From positions 1-34,257 of the forward strand of contig JBEKLP010000025.1 of the NCBI GenBank assembly GCA_050010135.1: a stretch of DNA of 34,257 bases, in the 5' to 3' direction. Every line of letters begins with the position of its first letter. The stretch's first letter is position 1. The notes under the pieces are model-generated. The model ran no database searches. It was given only the letters and a program-made list of their open reading frames with translations, and had not been told where the DNA came from. Below, one piece after another: positions 16,354 through 23,086 of this stretch. The DNA comes from FEN-1073 sp050010135. Lineage in GTDB: Bacteria > Chloroflexota > Anaerolineae > Anaerolineales > RBG-16-64-43. The translations under genes and the position numbers were made by a program.

Positions 16354-17833
16354 ACCCTCCTTCAATCAATTGAAAAACGTCGCGAATGTTCGCCACCAGG
16401 CACTCTCCTTCCAGGCAATCCGCCTCCAGCCGGGATTGCGCCGGATCGAAGGCTGCGCTCAGGATGGAACCCAACACCTGCGCCCGGAGATTTCCCGGCG
16501 CCGCGACCGTACTGGAGTACCCGACCGGCGGAGAATACACGACGAGCAGCCTGCCTTGTTTCAGGGTGAGGATGTTGTTCCGTTCCTCGGTACGCGGATC
16601 GGCGATCTGCGTCAGGGTAACTTTGGAGAACCGGTCCAGATAGATCCTGGACGAATCCGGCAGGATGAATTGGATGCGTCCCTCCAAAGTTTGCAGCGTG
16701 CCCCGAGCATGGATCGGGAGGGATGAGTTGGATTGCAGTTTTATCGGCAGTTGGCCGGATTCCATATACAGAACATCCCCGCCGGATTCCACGATCCGGA
16801 TTAATCTCACAGGCAACGCGATGGTTGGGGTTGCGATGTGCGAAAGGAAATTCGGAAGAAGAACCGCGCCCGCAAAAATCAAGACGGTAAGAATCGCCAG
16901 AATTAACACCAGGCGAAGAAGACTCTTCCCTAGGGCGCCGGCGCCCACTGATTTTTCAAGAACGACCACCGATACATTGTCGTTGGCGTTGCGCCCCATG
17001 GCTTTGCTCACCAGGGTGCGCGCCGCCTGAAGCGGGGGATTGCGCGTAAGAATTTCCGGGAATTCCGCGGCTTCGACGAAGTGACCCCGCCCGTCCGGCC
17101 GTTCCTTGATCAACACATCGCTGCAAAGCACCACATGATCCCCGGGCTTGAACGGCGTTCCCTGCCGGGAGCGTACGGCGGCCTCGTCTTCCCGCGCGTT
17201 CCAATACAAACCCAGGTCGACCATGACCTCCGCCTCGGATCCGATCGAACGGACGAGCAAACCGGCGCGCGGGTTGCGCGCTGCCTCCTGCGTGTGTAGC
17301 TTGCCCAGGCGGATCATCTCCTCGCCCCAATTATGATCCGTCGTGAGCTGGATTACCTTGCCGTCGCGGACCAGGTACGCGCGGCTGTCTCCCACCGAAG
17401 CGATATACAGGCGGTCTCGGCAGACGATGGCTGCCGTTGCGGTGGAACCCATGTCGCGCTTGTGTTCTTCCCGCCGTCCTTCCTCGAAGACGGCTCGGTT
17501 GGCCTGCTGGAGAGCTGCTTTCAGGATCCGGGGAAAATCGCCGCCGGTGGACCCGCGGACGCAATCGACGACGGTTTCCACCGTGAGGTTCGCCGCGCGC
17601 TCGCCCGAGGATTCTCCGCCGATCCCGTCGGCCACGATGGCCAGAGTGATCGCCCGGCCGCCGGCGGTGATCATCGTTTCGGCGAAGCAGGCATCTTCCA
17701 GCAGACGCCGTTTAGGGGAGGCGCCGATGTTTTGATCCATGCCGATGCGGATCGATCCCTTCCGCGGCGCGGTTTTTTTCGGACGGGGGCCGGTTGGTGT
17801 GGAAACGGATTGGGTCGAGGAAAGATCTCCCAT
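16298..17833 (-). CDS. PP2C-type protein phosphatase fused to a FecR-like domain (3' frameshift)
   Basis: As read, 511 residues. Residues about 30-290 form a PP2C serine/threonine phosphatase, with the acidic metal motifs RLLEDACFAE, AIVADGIGGESSGERAA, ASVGDSRAYLV and ANDNVSVVVLE all present. A membrane helix (LRLVLILAILTVLIFAGAVLL) follows. The part beyond it resembles an extracytoplasmic FecR domain (ILTLKQGRLLVVYS, and the CLEGEC motif). The last 18 residues (from SICLG) are an out-of-frame artefact of an extra base at 16355-16357. The phosphatase would act in the cytoplasm on phospho-Ser/Thr proteins and the FecR part outside. It lies 319 bases downstream of, and on the same strand as, the FHA-VWA gene, which suggests one signalling unit. 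No kinase gene is in the window. Confidence 0.85.
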   Translation of the reverse strand: MGDLSSTQSVSTPTGPRPKKTAPRKGSIRIGMDQNIGASPKRRLLEDACFAETMITAGGRAITLAIVADGIGGESSGERAANLTVETVVDCVRGSTGGDFPRILKAALQQANRAVFEEGRREEHKRDMGSTATAAIVCRDRLYIASVGDSRAYLVRDGKVIQLTTDHNWGEEMIRLGKLHTQEAARNPRAGLLVRSIGSEAEVMVDLGLYWNAREDEAAVRSRQGTPFKPGDHVVLCSDVLIKERPDGRGHFVEAAEFPEILTRNPPLQAARTLVSKAMGRNANDNVSVVVLEKSVGAGALGKSLLRLVLILAILTVLIFAGAVLLPNFLSHIATPTIALPVRLIRIVESGGDVLYMESGQLPIKLQSNSSLPIHARGTLQTLEGRIQFILPDSSRIYLDRFSKVTLTQIADPRTEERNNILTLKQGRLLVVYSPPVGYSSTVAAPGNLRAQVLGSILSAAFDPAQSRLEADCLEGECLVANIRDVFQLIEGGSICLGKCRRDRSAWRCPV

Positions 17834-18152
17834 TTGCGAACCTATGAATATTCAATTATGCGAATCGATCATCATGCTGATCGCCGAACGGGAAAACGGG
17901 ATCCGATGCAGCGAGCGCCGTAGAGGTATTCGCGAGATTCTTTCGCTGGTGTAGCGAATAGGCTAATGCAAAATGTCATTCCGAGCCCGAGCGTAGCGAG
18001 GGCGAGGAATCGGTAACGAATGGAAAAAACGAGTCCGGCTTCATGAAATGCGTCACCGATTCCTCCTCGCCCCTTCGGAGCTCGTCGGAATGACATCAAG
18101 TAGGTGCCGGTCTTCTCTGTCATAATCTCCGCCATCTATCGGATCCGGTCTA
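17834..18152. other. Intergenic region carrying element B1
   Basis: These 319 bases separate the VWA-FHA gene from the phosphatase gene. Most is element B1 (17973-18096). The rest shows no coding sequence and no clear promoter for the phosphatase. Confidence 0.5.
17973..18096. repeat. Imperfect palindromic element B1 (about 124 bp)
   Basis: It begins ATGTCATTCCGAGC and ends with the reverse complement style GTCGGAATGACAT. The inner arms GCGAGGAATCGGT and CACCGATTCCTC also pair. A second copy (B2) lies at 21814-21931 in the opposite orientation: its left half matches the reverse complement of the right half here (GAAATGCGTCACCGATTCCTC region). Elements starting TGTCATTCCGAG are widespread in bacterial genomes as MITE- or REP-like intergenic repeats. 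No transposase is nearby. Confidence 0.8.
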
Positions 18153-20081
18153 TTACCGGCTGACCCGGCTGGTGGATTCGACATCCATCGTTCCGCATCC
18201 GCGCCCGCCTTCGCCCTGCGATTTAAATCGCAGCCGGACCCCGCCCTTTTTCGGGTTGGCCAATTGAATCTCATCCCCCTCTTTCAGCGGATAGCGTTCC
18301 ATCGGAACCATCCTTAGTCCGTTGAGATAGGTGCCGTTTGCGCTTTGGTCGTCGCGGACGAAGAAACTTCCGTCTTCTTCCAGGATGGTGCAATGCAAGC
18401 GGCTGATCGGACTATTGGACTGGATGGCTTGGAAAATCAGATCGGCGTTTTTCTTGGACCGCCCGATGGAGGTCGTGCCGAACAAATCAAAGGAGGTCCG
18501 GCCGGTGCCGGTGTTTCCGTCCAGATCCACCAGGATCGCTTTCGCAGAACCGGAGCGTTTTTTAAAGCGCAGCGTCTCCCCTACTTCCTGGAAAAAGTTG
18601 GTGGCGGCGCCGGCCACTTCCCCGGCTGTCCCGGCCACCTGCCTGCGGAAAACCACTACCAAGCCCACGGCGGCGAGGGCGATGAGAATCGAGAGGTACG
18701 GCAGCAGGTTGGAAGCCGAGAGTTTGCATAGCGGCGAGGAACTCCCGGCTTTGCACAGCGAAAAGGCGGCGCCGGAGGTAATACGCACGACGATCTGGTC
18801 GCTCAGACCGGTCAACCCCAATTCGTCCTCGATTTGAATCTGCAGGGTGACAGGGCCGGAGGAATTTTCCTTGGAGGGATTCCATACGAAGGTTAATGGT
18901 TCCTTCGGGCCGTCCAGGACCGCTTCGGGATTTCCGTTGACGAGCAACGTCGCTTGTTTGATGTTGCGCGGATGGCCGTCGGGCCAGGATACCGTTCCGG
19001 TCACCACGATTCCCGAAACCGGGGTGGCTTTGGGATTCTCGGTCGGCTTATATTTCTCCGGGCTCACCGATTGATCGTTGCCCGGAGAGAGGATCACGGC
19101 CACGGGAGGCTTGAGATCGATCGTGTATTGCGCCAACGCCGGTTTTTCGCCCTGGCCGTAGGCGAGCGCGAGGGAGACCACCCGGGTTCCGCTCTCGGCG
19201 TTGGGAGACCGGTAGGTGAGAATGAACTGGTTGCGGATTCCCATCAGGCGCGCTTTCAATCCCGAAAGGCTGGAAGGCCCTTCCGAGCCGAGGTAGAAGA
19301 ACTGTCCACCGGTTTGATCCGCGAGGTTTTGGAGGGTCTCCTGCTGAGCCAGGGAAGATCGGATGAGCACGGTATGGACAGTGACGCCCATGGCTTTGGC
19401 TTTGTCGGCGATGGTTTTCAGGGGATATTTTTGGTCGACGAACATCGATCCGGAAAAAACAATGATGGCCTGCCCGCGTCCTATCCCGGAGGAATTTTCC
19501 TTGGCGAACCAATCCAGCATGGAATTCACCCCGTCGAGAAGATAAGCGTACTGATAGGTGATTTGCGGATTGTACTGTCCGAGGATCGTCGGAATTTTAG
19601 TCGCTTGAGTATCCGGCGTTACCATCGTGATGGGTCCGCGGGGTTCCTGGGCGACGACGTAAAAGACGTCCTTCCCGGTGAGGAGCAGCGGATCCTGGGT
19701 GAGTTCCTGGATGGCGTCTTTCATTTCCTGCAGGCGCGTCGCGCCGCCGGCTCCGCCGCTATACAGCCCCGTCCCGGCATCCATGAGGAATCCGATTTCC
19801 GCGCCGAGTTCCTTTTGCTCCACGGCAAATTCCACCGAGCGGCTGTTTTCCGATAGGGTGAGATTCTGATTGGAGGGGATTGCCGCCGTGGCTCCGTTCG
19901 GATCCAGCATCAGAACCTGGACGCGGATTTCCGGGAAGGCGCTGGTATCCAGTTTGACGATTTGCAGCGTGGTGGCCGTCCCTTGTGAGCGGACCTTTTC
20001 CGCCGGGAGCGCAAGTCCCACCGCGCTGATGAGGAAAAAGATCGGGAGAACACGGAGAACGGACCGGGGGAAAAAAGGCAT
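18153..20081 (-). CDS. VWA domain membrane protein with C-terminal FHA domain
   Basis: 642-residue protein. An N-terminal signal peptide (VLRVLPIFFLISAVGLALP) is followed by a von Willebrand A-like domain around residues 70-290 with AEIGFLMDAGTGLYSG and QAIIVFSGSM. The metal site is degenerate, DAGTG instead of DxSxS. Ig-like beta regions follow, then a membrane helix (LLPYLSILIALAAVGLVVVF) and a cytoplasmic FHA domain with TSIGRSKKNADLIF, SRLHCTI and NGTYLNG. FHA domains bind phosphothreonine, so the protein could report phosphorylation states to an extracytoplasmic VWA domain. A GGAGGAG Shine-Dalgarno sequence precedes the ATG closely. The downstream PP2C gene is the natural partner. Confidence 0.88.
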   Translation of the reverse strand: MPFFPRSVLRVLPIFFLISAVGLALPAEKVRSQGTATTLQIVKLDTSAFPEIRVQVLMLDPNGATAAIPSNQNLTLSENSRSVEFAVEQKELGAEIGFLMDAGTGLYSGGAGGATRLQEMKDAIQELTQDPLLLTGKDVFYVVAQEPRGPITMVTPDTQATKIPTILGQYNPQITYQYAYLLDGVNSMLDWFAKENSSGIGRGQAIIVFSGSMFVDQKYPLKTIADKAKAMGVTVHTVLIRSSLAQQETLQNLADQTGGQFFYLGSEGPSSLSGLKARLMGIRNQFILTYRSPNAESGTRVVSLALAYGQGEKPALAQYTIDLKPPVAVILSPGNDQSVSPEKYKPTENPKATPVSGIVVTGTVSWPDGHPRNIKQATLLVNGNPEAVLDGPKEPLTFVWNPSKENSSGPVTLQIQIEDELGLTGLSDQIVVRITSGAAFSLCKAGSSSPLCKLSASNLLPYLSILIALAAVGLVVVFRRQVAGTAGEVAGAATNFFQEVGETLRFKKRSGSAKAILVDLDGNTGTGRTSFDLFGTTSIGRSKKNADLIFQAIQSNSPISRLHCTILEEDGSFFVRDDQSANGTYLNGLRMVPMERYPLKEGDEIQLANPKKGGVRLRFKSQGEGGRGCGTMDVESTSRVSR

Positions 20082-20591
20082 GGCTCCTCCAATGCGCCGC
20101 GCTAAGAGGGCGCGGAATTGCAGCCTGGTATAAAACCCGTCGGAATACTTACCAGAAAGAAGGAATGATTATCGGGGGAAGGGAATAATTTTCCGGCGGG
20201 ACCGGTTGCCGGAAAAGCGATCGGCGACGTCATGGAATCCCATCGCGGTCGCAGAGAGAGATAGAAACGATGTTTTTGCGATGTGTTCCAGCGGTTCATT
20301 GTATCCCCCTTAAATCCATCGAAACGCAGTGCCCGTCCTTGCGGAAAAAAACAACGCGGCTTTGGCGGCTTCGCGAATCGTCCAGTTGTATGGACGCTAT
20401 CGAAAAAACCGCCGGTTTAGGGATAAGGAAGAAATGTAAAGCCGAAGCACTCCTTGCGCTTCCAAACGGAATTATTGGTTGAGAGGAAAAACCTTGAAGG
20501 GATTATCCCGCGAGTTTTTCCCCCTGGATATTTCGATTATAAATCCAACCGATTGGAATCGCAATGTTCGGCGGCATGCACCGCGGGTGAA
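20082..20591. other. 510-base intergenic region, no gene supported
   Basis: Between the divergent-side start of the VWA-FHA gene and the stop of the HAD-DinB gene. It contains one clear inverted repeat at 20189-20216. A 70-codon plus-strand frame (20270-20482) lacks a ribosome binding site and any recognisable composition, and I do not call it. A TATACC near 20131-20136 on the minus strand could be a weak -10 for the VWA-FHA gene. Confidence 0.45.
20189..20216. repeat. Inverted repeat, 9-bp arms
   Basis: TTTTCCGGC (20189-20197) and GCCGGAAAA (20208-20216) pair perfectly around a ten-base loop. No T-tract follows the stem on either strand, so a terminator is unlikely. It lies about 110 bases upstream of the VWA-FHA start and could be an operator or an RNA hairpin. 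Confidence 0.5.
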
Positions 20592-21788
20592 TCATTGGCC
20601 GCAGACGGCCAGCGCACCTTGCAACTGTTCGATATGCAGAAGATCGTGGCGCGCGGAAAATTGCGCCTGTTCGGCCAGCGTGGTCGGTCCGAAGAGCGCG
20701 TGCCGCCCCGGGCGCTGCCAATCCGCCGGGGAAAGACCGCGCAATCGCGCGATCGTCTCCTTTCGCGCGCGGGTGAACTCCTGCAGCGCCTCCGGACCGT
20801 TTTGCGACCGGTAGTTCCGCTCTTCAGCCCACTGGTCGGATTCCACCGCGGGCAGATAGGGATTCTCTTCAGCGACCATTTTTTTCAACCGCGGTTGGGT
20901 GATCTCCCGCTCCACGTCCCGCAGATGGCAGGCGATCTCGACCGGTCCCCATCCTTCTTCCGCCGGACAGGATGGCCATGTACTCAGACTGAAAAAAAAC
21001 AGGAGAGCGCCCAGGTGCCCGGAGAGCAGGCCGGGTAGCGCGCATGGGGAAGTTTCGGAGGGGAGGAAAATTCCCGGATCGCCGTTTTCCACCGCGAGGC
21101 TTGCGGCAAGCTGCGGCATCGATCCTTCTCCGGGCGCCGTATCCGACGCCGCTTCCTTTTCCCCGCGGACTCGATACGAAGCCAGACCCAGCGCCCGCGC
21201 CGGAGCAATATCTTCCGAGGGATCGTTACCGACAAACACCGCCTCGGCCGGCTGGGCGACGATCCTTCCCAGAACTTCGGCTACATATTCCGGGCGCGGC
21301 TTGGCAAAATGCATGGTCTCGTAGGACGTCACCAGATCGAATGGCGTGCCGGCCGGATCGATCCCGGCCCACTCCAGGCGCCGGTCCATCGCCACCATCG
21401 GGAAGAGCGGATTGGTGGCCACCACCACCTTCCAGCGGCGGGCGAAGGCGCATTCCACCGCGCGCGCCGCTGTGTCCACCGGACGGGATGGGCCTTTCAG
21501 CAGCGGGTACTCTTCCCGGTAGAACCGATCGAAATCGGGTCCTAGACTCGCCCGATTCAATCCAACCATCGGAAAAAAGACCGCGTCGAACGCCTGCTGC
21601 AGCGTGATCTCCGGATCATCGTTGCGAAGCATCGCTTGTGTCCCGGCCATCAATGCATCCGTCAGGCGCGACGGATCGAGGCGGGGCGCCATGAATTCGC
21701 CCAGGGATTGCAGATAGGCGGGGAGAAAACGGTGGATGTCGTTTTCTAGCAGCGTTCCGTCCAGATCAAAGAGGATGGCGGAGATCAT
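20592..21788 (-). CDS. HAD hydrolase fused to a DinB-like domain
   Basis: 398-residue two-domain protein. Residues 1 to about 225 are a haloacid dehalogenase hydrolase with the nucleophile motif LFDLDGTLLEND, a lysine in FAKPRPEY and the acidic motif VFVGNDPSEDIAPA, of the phosphoglycolate phosphatase / pyrophosphatase type. From about 265 onward comes a DinB/YfiT-like four-helix domain with three candidate metal ligands: the histidine in ACHLRDVE and the two in ARHDLLHIEQL. DinB domains in other proteins use bacillithiol, mycothiol or similar thiols or bind metals. The fusion is continuous, with no frame break visible. It could be a damage-repair or house-cleaning enzyme; the coupling of the two activities is not known to me. 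Confidence 0.82.
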   Translation of the reverse strand: MISAILFDLDGTLLENDIHRFLPAYLQSLGEFMAPRLDPSRLTDALMAGTQAMLRNDDPEITLQQAFDAVFFPMVGLNRASLGPDFDRFYREEYPLLKGPSRPVDTAARAVECAFARRWKVVVATNPLFPMVAMDRRLEWAGIDPAGTPFDLVTSYETMHFAKPRPEYVAEVLGRIVAQPAEAVFVGNDPSEDIAPARALGLASYRVRGEKEAASDTAPGEGSMPQLAASLAVENGDPGIFLPSETSPCALPGLLSGHLGALLFFFSLSTWPSCPAEEGWGPVEIACHLRDVEREITQPRLKKMVAEENPYLPAVESDQWAEERNYRSQNGPEALQEFTRARKETIARLRGLSPADWQRPGRHALFGPTTLAEQAQFSARHDLLHIEQLQGALAVCGQ

Positions 21789-21813
21789 GGCTGAGAATAT
21801 ACTCCCCTAATAA

Positions 21814-21931
21814 ATGTCATTCCGAGCCCCGTAGGGGCGAGGAATCGGTGACGCATTTCATGGAGTCAGGTTTTTCTTTTCTACTCGTTAGCGATTCCTC
21901 GTCGCCCTTTCAGGGCTCCTCGGAATGACAT
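21814..21931. repeat. Imperfect palindromic element B2 (about 118 bp)
   Basis: Second copy of the B family, with the same ends (ATGTCATTCCGAGC and CTCGGAATGACAT) and inner arms (GCGAGGAATCGGT and GCGATTCCTCGTCGC). Relative to B1 it is inverted: GGTGACGCATTTCATG here is the reverse complement of the B1 right half. It fills the gap between the HAD-DinB gene and the Cys-rich gene. Confidence 0.8.
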
Positions 21932-21949
21932 ACTGCGTTGGTCTATCCG

Positions 21950-22273
21950 CTACAATGGCGGAAGAATCTCCTGCAAACCCCGGTGGCATTCGCTGCAACC
22001 GATGTGGGGATCGGCGACAACCCGGTCCATCTGCCGGCAGTAGGCCGTCACTTTTACGCGGCGACCCAAGCCGAATAATCCCGATACCGCTTCGCCGCGC
22101 AGAGTCATATTCGGGCAGGCGTTATCCGCGAGGATTGCGGGAACCGGGCAGTCTTTGCAGAGCTTCGGCGCCCATCCGCCGTGCGTTCCCAGCAAGCGGC
22201 ATTCCATCACGGATCGTCCGCGATAAAAATCCTGGTAATAATAGAAACATTCTTTTCCGTAGGGTGCGCGCAT
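21950..22273 (-). CDS. Small Cys-rich protein following efp, unknown function
   Basis: 107-residue protein without signal peptide or membrane segment. It has eight cysteines at positions 9, 25, 39, 42, 53, 79, 93 and 96, including CKDC and CSECH. They suggest two zinc or iron-sulfur sites. I do not recognise the family. It starts three bases after the efp stop with no clear ribosome binding site of its own, so it is probably translated together with EF-P. The pairing may point to a role linked to translation, or be only a shared promoter. Confidence 0.7.
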   Translation of the reverse strand: MRAPYGKECFYYYQDFYRGRSVMECRLLGTHGGWAPKLCKDCPVPAILADNACPNMTLRGEAVSGLFGLGRRVKVTAYCRQMDRVVADPHIGCSECHRGLQEILPPL

Positions 22274-22276
22274 GAT

Positions 22277-22834
22277 TTAGGCGCGGGTGAGGTAATCTCC
22301 GGTGCGGGTGTCCACCCGGATCGTATCGCCGGTGGAAACGAAAAGCGGGACCATCACCTTCAGGCCGGTTTCGGTCGTGACGTTCTTGGTTGCGCCGGTG
22401 GCGGTATCGCCTTTGACGCCCATTTCCGCAGCGACCACTTTGAGATCCACCGACGCGGGCAGTTCCAGGTCGATGGGTTCCGAATCGTGGAAGGTGAGCT
22501 TTACTTCCAAACCTTCCTTGAGGAACGGGGCGTTTTCGCCCACGATCACCGCAGGGATGGCCGGCTGGTCGTAGCTTTCAGTGTCCATGAAGTGGAACAG
22601 ATTGCCGTCGGAATAAAGATACTGGGCTTGATGATGGTCCAGGCGGATATCCTGCACCCGGTCGCCGGATTGGAAGGTTTTTTCCACGATGTTGCCGGTG
22701 CGCAGGTCGCGGATCCGCGTCCGGATGGTGGCGTTGCCGCGGCCGGGTTTGTTATGCGAGTATTCGAGGACCTTGTAGAGCCGCTTGTCGAGCTCGAAGG
22801 TCACTCCCTTGCGGAGGTCGTTTACGTCAATCAT
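22277..22834 (-). CDS. efp: Elongation factor P
   Basis: 185-residue translation factor that binds between the P and E sites and relieves stalling at consecutive prolines. It has the three expected beta-barrel domains: a KOW-like N-domain (MIDVNDLRKGVTFELDKRLY), a middle OB fold and a C-terminal OB fold with the family signature GDTIRVDTRTGDYLTRA. The tip of the modified loop reads KPGRGNA, placing an arginine (R32) where many bacteria have lysine. No EpmA, EpmB, EarP or YmfI modification gene is visible here. The Cys-rich gene follows after three bases. A TATAAT on the minus strand at 22870-22875 is the likely -10. Confidence 0.96.
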   Translation of the reverse strand: MIDVNDLRKGVTFELDKRLYKVLEYSHNKPGRGNATIRTRIRDLRTGNIVEKTFQSGDRVQDIRLDHHQAQYLYSDGNLFHFMDTESYDQPAIPAVIVGENAPFLKEGLEVKLTFHDSEPIDLELPASVDLKVVAAEMGVKGDTATGATKNVTTETGLKVMVPLFVSTGDTIRVDTRTGDYLTRA

Positions 22835-22869
22835 GGATTGCTGCCTTTTCTAGAATGAGATCGGGCCGC

Positions 22870-22875
22870 ATTATA
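22870..22875 (-). promoter_or_regulatory. Probable -10 box of the efp operon
   Basis: ATTATA on the plus strand reads TATAAT on the minus strand, 35 bases before the efp ATG. No convincing -35 box is at the usual distance. Confidence 0.4.
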
Positions 22876-22944
22876 CCGGAGAGCGGCAAACGGGGAAAGA
22901 TGGCACGCCAAAAGGCGGAGGATCGCGCGTACCATCCCGCTGAC

Positions 22945-23050
22945 TTAACTCTACCCCAGACCCTCCCCTTCCCTTAAGGGAAGGGGAGGGAAAAAAGATA
23001 CGAACTTGAATGTGGTTTTTCCTTTGGGGAAGGGTTAGTTCGGTTTTCGT
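22945..23050. repeat. Palindromic element A2 (about 106 bp) with 30-bp perfect core
   Basis: The core 22961-22990 is a perfect palindrome centred on TTAA (arms CCCTCCCCTTCCC and GGGAAGGGGAGGG). It is flanked by TTAACTCTACCCC on the left and GGGTTAGTTCGG on the right, which form loose outer inverted repeats. The same layout and flanks recur at 27963-28074 (A3), showing a mobile or amplified intergenic element rather than a simple terminator. Confidence 0.75.
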
Positions 23051-23086
23051 CCGTGATTATTTTACAAACGATGCCGATTACGATCT

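Noticed and set aside
20270..20482. 70-codon plus-strand frame in the 510-base gap
   Set aside because: No ribosome binding site, no homology by eye and an unusual Cys/Arg mix; not supported as a gene.
21974..22000. CSECH in the Cys-rich protein as a c-type heme site
   Set aside because: The protein has no signal peptide and six other cysteines in metal-binding spacing; a zinc or iron-sulfur site is more likely.
22961..22990. A2 core as an ordinary rho-independent terminator
   Set aside because: No T-tract follows on either strand, and the conserved flanks shared with A3 show that it belongs to a larger repeated element.
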